A DNA stretch of 64,000 nucleotides from Saccharospirillum sp. (GTDB lineage Bacteria > Pseudomonadota > Gammaproteobacteria > Pseudomonadales > Natronospirillaceae): assembly GCA_018402545.1 (NCBI GenBank), contig JAGYIL010000001.1:1054001-1118000 (forward strand). Reading direction: 5' to 3'. The notes under the pieces were generated by a model. It was not told the DNA's origin, searched no databases, and was given only the letters and a program-made list of their open reading frames with translations. A program made the translations under genes and the position numbers. Positions 55,870-63,979 of this stretch are shown here, piece after piece. Every line of letters begins with the position of its first letter. Within the stretch, counting starts at the first letter, position 1.

Positions 55870-57075
55870 ATGCAGCAGTACGATGGACTGATTATCGGTG
55901 GCGGTGCCGCCGGCCTGATGTGCGCCGCTGTGGCGGGTCAGCGTGGCAAGCGTATGCTGGTGCTCGAGCATACCAAGAAGGTTGGCAAGAAAATTCTGAT
56001 GTCGGGTGGTGGACGCTGCAATTTCACCAACTACCAGGTAGAGCCTTCCCATTTTATTTCACAGAACCCGCATTTCTGCGTATCGGCGCTGAAGCGCTAT
56101 ACGCCCTACGACTTTTTGTCACTGGTACAGAAGCACGACCTGGCGTTTCATGAGAAGACGCTGGGGCAGTTGTTCTGTGACCGGTCGTCGAAGGATATTC
56201 TGGCGATATTACTGGCCGAGTGCGAGGCCTCCGGCGTTGAAATTCGTACCCAATGCGACGTCGAGTCAGTTGAGTACCAGAGCGGGCAGCAAGATACCCG
56301 CTTTCAGCTGAGTACTTCAACAGGCCGGGTTGCGGCGCCGTCACTGGTGGTGGCCACCGGTGGCCTGTCGATCCCGACCATGGGGGCGACGGGATTTGGC
56401 TATCAGATAGCCGGGCAATTTGGGTTGAAAGTGGAGCGTCGGGATGCCTCACTGGTGCCTTTCACGCTCTCGGGCGACTTGCTGGAGTTGGCGCAATCGC
56501 TGGCAGGCGTTGCCGTGCCGGTCAGTGTCTCCTGTGGTGATGCCCGCTTTCGCGAAGCCATGTTGTTCACTCATAAGGGCCTGAGTGGCCCGGCGATGTT
56601 GCAGATCTCCAATTATTGGCAGCCGGGCGAGTCGATCGAAGTCGACTTTCTGCCGGATGTTGCCATTGCCGATTGTCTGGCACAGTGGCGGACAGAGGGT
56701 CGCAAGGGCGAGCTTAAAAACGCCCTGGCGCAATTGCTGCCCAAACGCTTTGTACAAGCCTGGCTGGAGCATCATCCGTCGGTCAGGGCGCTGGGGAGCA
56801 CCACCCTGGCCAATCTGAGCAAGGCCGATACCGAAGCGCTCGGCCAGGTGCTGCACCGCTGGACACTGGTGCCGGCGGGCACAGAAGGCTACCGTACGGC
56901 GGAAGTGACCCGGGGTGGCGTCAGTACTGACGAAGTATCGTCAAAGACATTTGAGGCAAAATCGGTACCTGGGCTCTACTTTGTTGGAGAGGTGCTGGAC
57001 GTAACCGGCTGGCTCGGTGGCTACAATTTTCAGTGGGCCTGGGCCAGCGGACATTGCGCGGCGCAGTATCTTTGA
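55870..57075 (+). CDS. yhiN: FAD-dependent oxidoreductase, HI0933/YhiN family
   Basis: A 401-residue flavoprotein with the Rossmann FAD motif GLIIGGGAAGLMCA, the family motif KKILMSGGGRCNFTN and C-terminal GVSTDEVSSKTFEAKSVPGL with GGYNFQWAW. The family (also called BaiN-like) has uncertain function. It lies between a diguanylate cyclase and a RIO kinase gene. Confidence 0.92.
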   Translation: MQQYDGLIIGGGAAGLMCAAVAGQRGKRMLVLEHTKKVGKKILMSGGGRCNFTNYQVEPSHFISQNPHFCVSALKRYTPYDFLSLVQKHDLAFHEKTLGQLFCDRSSKDILAILLAECEASGVEIRTQCDVESVEYQSGQQDTRFQLSTSTGRVAAPSLVVATGGLSIPTMGATGFGYQIAGQFGLKVERRDASLVPFTLSGDLLELAQSLAGVAVPVSVSCGDARFREAMLFTHKGLSGPAMLQISNYWQPGESIEVDFLPDVAIADCLAQWRTEGRKGELKNALAQLLPKRFVQAWLEHHPSVRALGSTTLANLSKADTEALGQVLHRWTLVPAGTEGYRTAEVTRGGVSTDEVSSKTFEAKSVPGLYFVGEVLDVTGWLGGYNFQWAWASGHCAAQYL

Positions 57076-57134
57076 TTGCGCAGCGGACACGAGCCCGGAA
57101 TATCCATACCGGATTGGAAGAGGAACATAACTGA

Positions 57135-57992
57135 ATGAAAGCCCCTGCACGCCTGCAACCTCTGATTGAGGATGGCGTCATCGATGAAGTGATCAGTGCC
57201 CTGATGAGCGGCAAGGAAGCGGCCGTGTTTGTGGTCCGTTGTGGCGAAGAGATTCGCTGTGCCAAGGTGTACAAAGACGCCAAAAAACGCAGCTTTAAAC
57301 AGGCGGCCACCTATACCGAAGGCCGCAAGGTGCGCAGCACCCGTCGCGCCCGGGCCATGGAAAAAGGCTCGCGCTTTGGTCGCAAGCAACAGGAAGAAAC
57401 CTGGCAGAACGCTGAAGTCGATGCCTTGTATCGGCTGGCAGCTGCGGGTGTTCGGGTGCCGGAGCCCTTTGGCTGCATCGACGGTGTCATGATCATGGAG
57501 CTGGTAACCGACGACGACGGCGGTGTCGCCCCGCGTCTGGACGACGTTGTGCTGACTGCGGAGCAAGCGCGGGAAGATCATGCGCTGATGATGCATTACG
57601 TCAAACTGATGCTGGTCGAAGGCCTGATTCACGGTGACCTGTCCGAATTCAACGTACTGGTCGACGCCTACGGGCCGGTGATTATCGACTTGCCACAAGC
57701 GGTCGATGCGGCGGCCAACAATAACGCCCAGGCCATGTTGAAACGCGACGTCGATAACATGACCCGCTACTACGGTCAGTTTGCCCCCGAACTGAACAAA
57801 ACCCACTACGCCGAAGAGCTCTGGGCGCTCTATGAAGCAGGCGATCTGACGGACGAAACCGAACTGACCGGTCACTTTGACGTCGATGAAACAGCCGCCG
57901 ATGTCGATGGCGTACTGGGCGAAATTGCCGCCATTCTGGCCGAAGAGGAAGAGCGCAAAGGCTGGGAAAACGCCGAGGATCTGGACGACTAG
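57135..57992 (+). CDS. RIO1-type serine/threonine protein kinase
   Basis: A 285-residue kinase with the RIO flexible/ATP region (KEAAVFVVRCGEEIRCAKVY), the catalytic loop HGDLSEFN and the metal motif IIDLPQAVD. RIO kinases act in ribosome maturation in eukaryotes and archaea; bacterial members are poorly characterised. The C-terminal tail is acidic. It starts 59 bp after yhiN, so they may be co-transcribed. Confidence 0.9.
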   Translation: MKAPARLQPLIEDGVIDEVISALMSGKEAAVFVVRCGEEIRCAKVYKDAKKRSFKQAATYTEGRKVRSTRRARAMEKGSRFGRKQQEETWQNAEVDALYRLAAAGVRVPEPFGCIDGVMIMELVTDDDGGVAPRLDDVVLTAEQAREDHALMMHYVKLMLVEGLIHGDLSEFNVLVDAYGPVIIDLPQAVDAAANNNAQAMLKRDVDNMTRYYGQFAPELNKTHYAEELWALYEAGDLTDETELTGHFDVDETAADVDGVLGEIAAILAEEEERKGWENAEDLDD

Positions 57993-58037
57993 CGTCCTGA
58001 GTTTTGAGTTTGGCTGTTCATCGTTGCCATGAGTCCG

Positions 58038-58148
58038 TGTCAGGCACCGGGGGTACCTCTCCGGGGTCGGCGTGAACCCTTCCATGGGGCCTAGGCTTCG
58101 GCATCCATGCCTCAGACTACCCCGGAGAGGTACCCCCGGCACCTGACA
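58038..58148. repeat. Dispersed palindromic element, copy 6 (RIO/rpiR gap)
   Basis: Arms 58038-58067 and 58119-58148 pair as TGTCAGG-N2-CCGGGGGTACCTCTCCGGGGT with only two mismatched positions. The core has CGGCGTGAACCC, TTCCATGGGGCCTAGG and the inner hairpin GGCATCCATGCC. The core closely matches the 28 kb copy, but the arms are unrelated. It lies between two convergent genes. Confidence 0.8.
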
Positions 58149-58186
58149 CTCAATTGGTTGCTAACTCCGAACCTTGAATCATGACT

Positions 58187-59059
58187 TTAACGCGGTCGCT
58201 TGAACAAGCGAGTCCGCTCATACAACCCTTCTATTCGTTTCAATCGAGCGCTGGTTTCTTCCCAGCGTCGGCCCTGAACGCCTGCCAGTAATGCTTCAAC
58301 CAGTGCCATCAGTGGCGTCAGTGAATCCCAGGCTGAAGGGGCTTCAATGTGGCAGGGCATTGTGTGGCGCGCGTGGACGGCTGCGGGTGATACCCAGCGG
58401 TCGGTGATCAGTACGATTTCGACGCCCTGTTCCCGCGCCAGTTCGACCAGTTGCACGACCGCCGGTTCGTAGCGGCGTACATCGAAGGCGATCAGTACAT
58501 CGCCCTCGGTCATATCCAGCAAGGCAGTCGGCCAAGTGTTGGGCATGGAGGATAGAACAACCACATCACCACGCATCACTTTGAGCGCGGTGGCGAAATA
58601 GTCTGCGATGGAATGCGTCAGGCGTCCGCCCAGCGTGTAGATGCGTCGTTCGGGGTCGGAGAGCAGGCCCGTTGTGGCATCGAAACTGGCCTGGTCGATC
58701 TGGCTCAGGGTGGCGTTCAGGTTATCGACCAGCTTGTCGGCGAAGTGGTTCAGTATATGGGCGCCAGGGTAGGCATCGGCCCACTTGTCGTGTTTGGTCA
58801 GGGGCGATGCCAGCGTATCGCTGAGTTCCTCATGCAACCCTGCCTGAAAATCCGGATAGCCCTTATAACCCAGTTTTTGCACCAGTCGCACCACGGTTGG
58901 GCTCGAAACCCCGGCTGCCCGGGCGACCGACGCCACCGATCCCAGAACCGTTACCGGAAAGTTACCCAGCATATAGGTGGCTACCTGACGTTCTGCCCGG
59001 GTCAGTTTGGGCAGAGCAGTGCGTAATTGGGTTTCGATGGTATGGGATGGCACGTTCAT
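58187..59059 (-). CDS. MurR/RpiR-family regulator beside TRAP genes
   Basis: From ATG 59059, 290 residues with an RpiR helix-turn-helix (about 1-75; LTRAERQVATYML, VARAAGVSSPTVVRLVQKLG) and a SIS domain (about 120-250). It is divergent from the dctQ-dctM-dctP genes, about 310 bp away, so likely controls them. SIS domains sense phosphorylated or small ligands; substrate unknown. The longer frame to 59134 lacks a suitable start. Confidence 0.88.
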   Translation of the reverse strand: MNVPSHTIETQLRTALPKLTRAERQVATYMLGNFPVTVLGSVASVARAAGVSSPTVVRLVQKLGYKGYPDFQAGLHEELSDTLASPLTKHDKWADAYPGAHILNHFADKLVDNLNATLSQIDQASFDATTGLLSDPERRIYTLGGRLTHSIADYFATALKVMRGDVVVLSSMPNTWPTALLDMTEGDVLIAFDVRRYEPAVVQLVELAREQGVEIVLITDRWVSPAAVHARHTMPCHIEAPSAWDSLTPLMALVEALLAGVQGRRWEETSARLKRIEGLYERTRLFKRPR

Positions 59060-59372
59060 GCGGTCAGGTCTCTGCAGGCGTGTGAAAAAAGGGGCGCAGA
59101 CTGTCTCAAACCGGTGCGTCTTTGGCCAGAACAACCCAAGTCAGTGCGTTTTTTCCCTGTATGAAGTTTAGTCATTTTGTTTGATTTGTAACAGTCGATG
59201 TAATTCTGAAAAGATATTGACAAGATGCGGAGAGCGTCAGAGACTGGTTTTATCGTTGAGTAGGAAAGGACAGTCCAATGCTGACCGCCGATGCCTGTAC
59301 CGAGACCGGCACAGCCGGGGCCACCGGGGTTCCCATTGCAACGACTGCTTTATATGACCCGGGAGTTCGGTC
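59060..59372. other. Control region between the RpiR gene and TRAP genes (313 bp)
   Basis: An A/T-rich stretch (about 59160-59225) suggests a promoter region for the TRAP operon, but I find no convincing -35/-10 pair or strong RpiR-type palindrome. A small open frame with a good ribosome site lies at 59278-59388. Confidence 0.55.
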
Positions 59373-59388
59373 ATGCCTCGCTTCCTGA
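59278..59388 (+). CDS. Possible 36-residue leader peptide upstream of dctQ
   Basis: The frame starts ATG after GGAAAGGA, reads MLTADACTETGTAGATGVPI and ends in a stop within dctQ (16-bp overlap). The ribosome site is better than that of dctQ, so translation of this frame could be coupled to dctQ. No family is recognised, and it may be chance. Confidence 0.25.
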   Translation: MLTADACTETGTAGATGVPIATTALYDPGVRSCLAS

Positions 59389-59879
59389 TTGTGTATGTGC
59401 GCTGGGTTGAACGCCTGAATTATGGCATCGGCCGGCTGGCCATGTTCTCGCTGTTTGCGCTGATGGGCATTCTGCTTTGGGGTGCCATAGCGCGGGCCGG
59501 CTGGCAACCCCAGATCTGGACTGATGAAATGGCCCAGTTTCTGTTGATGGGTTACTTCATGCTGGGTGGTGCCTACGCCCTGCAACTGGGCTCGGCTGTG
59601 CGGATGGATCTGCTGTACAGCCGCTGGTCCGATCGTACCAAGGCCGCTGTTGACGCCGTCACCATTCTAATGCTGGTGGTATACCTCGGCATCCTGCTCT
59701 GGGGTGGCATTGAAAGCACTCTTTACGCCCTTGAATATTCCGAACGACGACGCGGTCTGTGGCGCCCCTACATGGCACCCATAAAAATAGTTATGGTCAT
59801 TGGTATCGTGCTGATGATCCTGCAATGCACTGCCTTTTTTATTCGTGATATTGCCCGGCTGAGAAAGGTGGAGCTCTGA
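59373..59879 (+). CDS. dctQ: TRAP transporter small permease (DctQ)
   Basis: A 168-residue protein with four membrane segments and DctQ features (FSLFALMGILLWGAIARAG, WTDEMAQFLLMGYFMLGGAY, VRMDLLYSRW). It bridges the large permease and the binding protein. Its stop overlaps the dctM start by 1 bp. Confidence 0.93.
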   Translation: MPRFLIVYVRWVERLNYGIGRLAMFSLFALMGILLWGAIARAGWQPQIWTDEMAQFLLMGYFMLGGAYALQLGSAVRMDLLYSRWSDRTKAAVDAVTILMLVVYLGILLWGGIESTLYALEYSERRRGLWRPYMAPIKIVMVIGIVLMILQCTAFFIRDIARLRKVEL

Positions 59880-61207
59880 TGTCCTACGATCTGATTGCCG
59901 CGCTGATGTTCGGCTCGATGCTGGTGATGATGCTGACCGGTCAGCGCATGTTTGGCGTGATCGGGTTTGTGGCGGTCGTTGCATCGGTGTTCTTGTGGGG
60001 TGACCGGGGCGGCTACGATCTCGCCTTTGCCCAGACCATCAAGGTCATGAACTGGTATCCGTTGCTGACGTTGCCCATGTTTATTTTTATGGGCTATGTC
60101 ATGTCGGAATCCCGCCTGGCGGATGACCTGTATCGCATGTTCCATGTCTGGTTCGGCCCCGTGCCCGGTGGCCTGGCCATTGGCACCATTTTGTTGATGG
60201 TGCTTATTTCTGCAATGAACGGTTTGTCGGTGGCGGGTATGGCCATTGGTGCGACCATCGCATTACCTGAGTTGCTGAAACGGTCTTACGATAAACGCAT
60301 GGTCACTGGCGTTATCCAAGCCGGTGCCAGCCTGGGGATTCTGGTACCACCTTCGGTGGTGATGGTGCTGTACGCCATGATCGCCCGCCAGCCCGTTGGC
60401 CAGCTCTGGCTGGCAGGAGTCTTGCCTGGGTTGTTATTGGCGTCGCTGTTTATTGTTTACATCTGGCTGCGCTGTAGAGTAAACCCGGAGCTGGGTCCGC
60501 CCATTTCCGATGAAGATCGCCAGAGCATCAGCCAGGGTGAAAAATACCGGTTGTTGCTGGCTGGCCTTATGCCGCTGGGCATCTTCGCATTGATGATGGT
60601 GCCCTTTGTGATGGGCTATACACGGCTGGTTGAGAGCTCGGTAATTGGCGCTCTGGCGGCGACGGCGGTGTCGGTTTTTAAAGGTCGGATGAGCTGGAAG
60701 GTTCTGGAGGTCTGCAGTCGCAATACGCTCGCCATCAGCTGTATGTTTTTGTGGATTATTCTGGCTGCTCTGGCGTTTGGTGCCGTTTTCGATGGCCTCA
60801 GAGCGGTCGATTTTGTCCGCAGTCTGTTTATGGACAACCTGGGCCTCGGGCGCTGGGAAATTCTGATATTAATGCAACTCAGCTTTATTCTGATGGGCAC
60901 CTTTCTCGACGATACCGCCATGCTGGTGATCGTTGCACCGCTCTATGTACCCATCGTCAGCATGCTGGAATTCAACCTGATCTGGTACGGCGTGCTGTAC
61001 ACCATTACCTGTCAGATTGCCTATATGACACCGCCCTTTGGCTACAACCTGTTTTTAATGCGTGCCATGGCACCGAACGACGTAACGCTGAGTGACATTT
61101 ATCGATCCATAATTCCGTTTGTGGGTGTAATGATTCTCGGATTAATCATAGTGATGGTGTTTCCCCAAATCGCACTCTGGTTACCCGAGACCCTTTACAA
61201 CCGCTGA
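59879..61207 (+). CDS. dctM: TRAP transporter large permease (DctM)
   Basis: A 442-residue membrane protein with about 12 helices and DctM motifs (GASLGILVPPSVVMVLYAM; LGTFLDDTAMLVIVAPLYVP-type region; YMTPPFGYNLFLMRA). It catalyses sodium-driven uptake together with DctQ and DctP. Substrate is unknown. Confidence 0.95.
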   Translation: MSYDLIAALMFGSMLVMMLTGQRMFGVIGFVAVVASVFLWGDRGGYDLAFAQTIKVMNWYPLLTLPMFIFMGYVMSESRLADDLYRMFHVWFGPVPGGLAIGTILLMVLISAMNGLSVAGMAIGATIALPELLKRSYDKRMVTGVIQAGASLGILVPPSVVMVLYAMIARQPVGQLWLAGVLPGLLLASLFIVYIWLRCRVNPELGPPISDEDRQSISQGEKYRLLLAGLMPLGIFALMMVPFVMGYTRLVESSVIGALAATAVSVFKGRMSWKVLEVCSRNTLAISCMFLWIILAALAFGAVFDGLRAVDFVRSLFMDNLGLGRWEILILMQLSFILMGTFLDDTAMLVIVAPLYVPIVSMLEFNLIWYGVLYTITCQIAYMTPPFGYNLFLMRAMAPNDVTLSDIYRSIIPFVGVMILGLIIVMVFPQIALWLPETLYNR

Positions 61208-61209
61208 TA

Positions 61210-61233
61210 AGAGGCTGCGCTGGTGCAACCTCT
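61210..61233 (+). terminator. Intercistronic hairpin between dctM and dctP
   Basis: AGAGG-C-TGC and GCA-A-CCTCT can form a stem with one internal mismatch just after the dctM stop. It may stabilise or limit transcripts so that DctP is made in different amount. Confidence 0.45.
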
Positions 61234-61259
61234 GTTTCAACTGGAAAGAGGGAAATACC

Positions 61260-62294
61260 ATGACATCAAGACGTACGTTCATCAAGGCCGGTGCAATGGC
61301 CGGCGCAGCTGCCATAACGGCACCCAAAGTGCTGGCAGAATCGACCATTCGCTGGCGCTTGCAGACCTACGCCGGTTCATCTCTGGGTGCTCAGGTGATC
61401 AAACCTGCCGTTGATATGTTCAACGCCATTGCGGGCGATGAAATGCAGATCGACCTGTATTATGCCGACCAGTTGGTGCCAACGTCCGAACTGTTTCAGG
61501 CGATGCAACGCGGCACCATTGATGCGGTGCAATCTGACGATGATTCGATGATGTCACCCACCGACGTGACGGTGTTTGGTGGTTATTTTCCCTTTGCCAG
61601 CCGCTATTCCCTGGATGTTCCGGCCCTGTTTAATGACTGGGGGCTGAATGAGATCTGGGCCGAGCAATACGCCTCTGTAGGTGTTAAGCACATTTCCGCC
61701 GGTTCCTGGGATCCCTGTCACTTTATTACTACATCACCCATTACCAGTCTGTCGCAACTGGAAGGCAAGCGGGTGTTTACATTCCCGACCGCGGGCCGTT
61801 TTCTGAATCAGTTTGGCGTGGTGCCGGTCACGGTACCCTGGGAAGACGTCGAAATCGCGCTGCAAACCGGGGAGATCGACGGCGTTGCCTGGTGTGGAAT
61901 TACCGAAGCCTATGAAGTGGGCTGGGCTGATATCTGTTCGCATTTTCTGACCAACAACATTTCCGGTGCCTGGATTGGCCATTTCTTTGCCAACATGGAG
62001 CGCTGGAATGAATTACCGGCGCATTTACAAACTTTGATGGCCGCGTGCTTCGAGCAGTCGCACTACTATCGCCAGCACTGGTACTGGGCCGGTGAAGCGC
62101 GGCTGCGCACCCAGGGTACAAAGCTTGAACTGACGTCGATTCCGGATGCGGAATGGGCGCAGGTAGAGCAGGCAGCGCGCGTGTTCTGGGATGACATCGC
62201 TGAAGAGTCAGAGACAGCAGCACGTGTCGTGCAAATTTTTAAAGACTACAACGCGGCGATGGACAGGGCAGGGCGCCCTTATCGTTACAGCTGA
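61260..62294 (+). CDS. dctP: TRAP substrate-binding protein (DctP) with Tat signal
   Basis: A 344-residue binding protein. The N terminus MTSRRTFIKAGAMAGAAAIT carries a twin-arginine signal ending LAEST, so it is exported folded by Tat. The DctP fold is seen in WRLQTYAGSSLGAQVIKPAV, MQRGTIDAVQSDDD and GKRVFTFPTAGRFLNQF. The start follows AAGAGGGAAA. Its stop overlaps the convergent SCO gene by 10 bp. Ligand is unknown. Confidence 0.93.
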   Translation: MTSRRTFIKAGAMAGAAAITAPKVLAESTIRWRLQTYAGSSLGAQVIKPAVDMFNAIAGDEMQIDLYYADQLVPTSELFQAMQRGTIDAVQSDDDSMMSPTDVTVFGGYFPFASRYSLDVPALFNDWGLNEIWAEQYASVGVKHISAGSWDPCHFITTSPITSLSQLEGKRVFTFPTAGRFLNQFGVVPVTVPWEDVEIALQTGEIDGVAWCGITEAYEVGWADICSHFLTNNISGAWIGHFFANMERWNELPAHLQTLMAACFEQSHYYRQHWYWAGEARLRTQGTKLELTSIPDAEWAQVEQAARVFWDDIAEESETAARVVQIFKDYNAAMDRAGRPYRYS

Positions 62295-62950
62295 TTATTG
62301 TTCGCCCAGTGACGAATGGTCAGATAGTCCTGCAGCAGGCGGTCGGGTTCGAAGTACAAACGACCGGTTATTGCCCGGGTAGGCTCCAGCACAGCTTGCA
62401 GGTGGCCTTCGTCATTGAGGAGGAACAGTTTCAATCCGTGAGTGACTTGAACTGAACCCTGGCTATCCCGGGTAACCCGAGCATGAATACCGAGCGCCGA
62501 CTCAAAGGTACTTGCCTGTTGTTTGTCAGCAGCGCGCCAGCCACTGAAATCAGGGTGGAACCAGGGTAGATAATCTGCCAGCTGCATTAACGAATCCCGT
62601 TCAGGGTCGACGGTGTAGAAATAGACGTTGAGATCCGTAAAGCGCGATTGCTCTTTCAGCGAACGTTTGAACTGAGCTATTTCGACCAGGGTTGTTGGGC
62701 ATATGTCCGGGCAGTGCGTAAAACCGTAGCTAAGCAGGTGCCATGAGTCGGGCAGTGTGCCTGGTGTTACAGCAGGTCCATCGTGTTGTTCGAGCTCAAA
62801 CTCCGGTAGCGGTTGGGCTGGCATTAGCCAGGCACCCTGGATCGCCGGGAGCGCTGGTATAGTGGGGGTCAACACCCACAGGGAAAAACCGTAGAGCAAA
62901 ACCAGAGCGGACACTGGTATGGCCAATCGAATGCGTGCCGATGCAGTCAT
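62285..62950 (-). CDS. SCO1/SenC copper chaperone
   Basis: From ATG 62948-62950, 221 residues: an N-terminal membrane anchor (RLAIPVSALVLLYGFSLW) and a thioredoxin-like domain with the copper-binding GFTHCPDICPTTL and a later conserved His (VTHGLKLFLL). SCO proteins load Cu into the CuA site of cytochrome c oxidase. It starts 7 bp after the CoxIV gene. A longer frame lacks a plausible start. Confidence 0.92.
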   Translation of the reverse strand: MTASARIRLAIPVSALVLLYGFSLWVLTPTIPALPAIQGAWLMPAQPLPEFELEQHDGPAVTPGTLPDSWHLLSYGFTHCPDICPTTLVEIAQFKRSLKEQSRFTDLNVYFYTVDPERDSLMQLADYLPWFHPDFSGWRAADKQQASTFESALGIHARVTRDSQGSVQVTHGLKLFLLNDEGHLQAVLEPTRAITGRLYFEPDRLLQDYLTIRHWANNNQL

Positions 62951-62957
62951 ACAAAGG

Positions 62958-63275
62958 TTATCCCGCCAGAAACAGGATCCGGCTGGTAAAGGTGTAGCGG
63001 GCTTCAATGGCCATAAACACGAGAAAAACAGGTATCGCCATAGTCGGCACCAGCAGCGCGATGCGTAAAGTAACGGGTTCCCAGGCAAAATGCATGAACA
63101 CACTGAGAATCAGGCCCGCCTTGAGCACCATGAAGATCAGAATCAGACTCCAGCGCAGCAGGCCCTGAAGTTCCATATAATCCACCATGTACGACAAGGC
63201 GCTGATGACAAACAGCAATCCCCAGACTTTAAAGTAGAGGCCTAGCGGGTGCTGTTCTTGTGTTTCTGCGTTCAT
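62958..63275 (-). CDS. Cytochrome c oxidase subunit IV-like protein
   Basis: From ATG 63273-63275, preceded by AGGAGGGG, 105 residues with three membrane segments (YFKVWGLLFVISALSYMV; LILIFMVLKAGLILSVFMHF; LLVPTMAIPVFLVFM). The KAGLILSVFMHF core is typical of prokaryotic COX IV/CyoD-like subunits, which stabilise the oxidase. It lies between CoxIII and SCO. Confidence 0.85.
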   Translation of the reverse strand: MNAETQEQHPLGLYFKVWGLLFVISALSYMVDYMELQGLLRWSLILIFMVLKAGLILSVFMHFAWEPVTLRIALLVPTMAIPVFLVFMAIEARYTFTSRILFLAG

Positions 63276-63298
63276 AACCCCTCCTGATAAACGCTGGT

Positions 63299-63979
63299 TT
63301 ACCACAAATAGAAAAAGGCAAAGATAAACACCCAGACAAGATCAACGAAATGCCAGTACAGACCGGTAATTTCGACAATCTGAAATCCTTTTTTGTCGTA
63401 GTGCCCTCGTTTTACCTTATAGGCAACTACGGCCAGATAGATTACACCACCGGTGACATGCAAGCCGTGGAAACCGGTAATCATAAAGAAGGTGGCACCG
63501 AACTGGGCAGCACCCTGCGGGTTGCCCCAGGGTCTGATTCCTTCGTCAACGATCAGCTTGGTCCACTCATAAGCCTGCAGGCCGACAAAACTGGCACCGA
63601 GTATCGCGGTGGTCACCATCAACCAGAATGTCGCCTTTTTGTTGCCCTGGTAGGCAGTGTTAACGGCCATTGCCATAGTGCCACTGCTGGTGATCAGGAT
63701 GAACGTCATGATGGCAATGAGCAGTAGTGGAATGTGATGACCACCCACGACCAGAGCAAAGACCTCACTGGTCAGTGGCCAGGCCTCTGTCGCCGACATG
63801 CGCACGTTCATATAGCCGATCAGGAATATACTGAAGATGAAGGTGTCCCCGACCAGGAACAACCACATCATGACCTTGCCCCAATTGACCTTGAAGGCTT
63901 CCTTGTCGGCTGACCAGTCTACGACCATGTGCTGCCAGTAGGTTTTGGGCCTGGTGTTCATTTCAGTCATGGCAGTCAT
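63299..63979 (-). CDS. Cytochrome c oxidase subunit III-like protein
   Basis: About 226 residues with seven membrane segments and subunit III motifs (KVMMWLFLVGDTFIFSIFLI; GLQAYEWTKLI; ITGFHGLHVTGGVIYLAVVA; YWHFVDLVWVFIFAFFYLW). The start is uncertain: GTG 63991, ATG 63979, 63970 or 63961 are all possible near the window edge; 63979 is a compromise. Other oxidase subunits probably lie upstream beyond the window. Confidence 0.88.
   Translation of the reverse strand: MTAMTEMNTRPKTYWQHMVVDWSADKEAFKVNWGKVMMWLFLVGDTFIFSIFLIGYMNVRMSATEAWPLTSEVFALVVGGHHIPLLLIAIMTFILITSSGTMAMAVNTAYQGNKKATFWLMVTTAILGASFVGLQAYEWTKLIVDEGIRPWGNPQGAAQFGATFFMITGFHGLHVTGGVIYLAVVAYKVKRGHYDKKGFQIVEITGLYWHFVDLVWVFIFAFFYLW

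Noticed and set aside
59060-59280. RpiR operator for the TRAP operon
   Set aside because: I looked for palindromes like the pucG set. Only weak patterns such as ATGA-N7-TCAT were seen, not enough to call.
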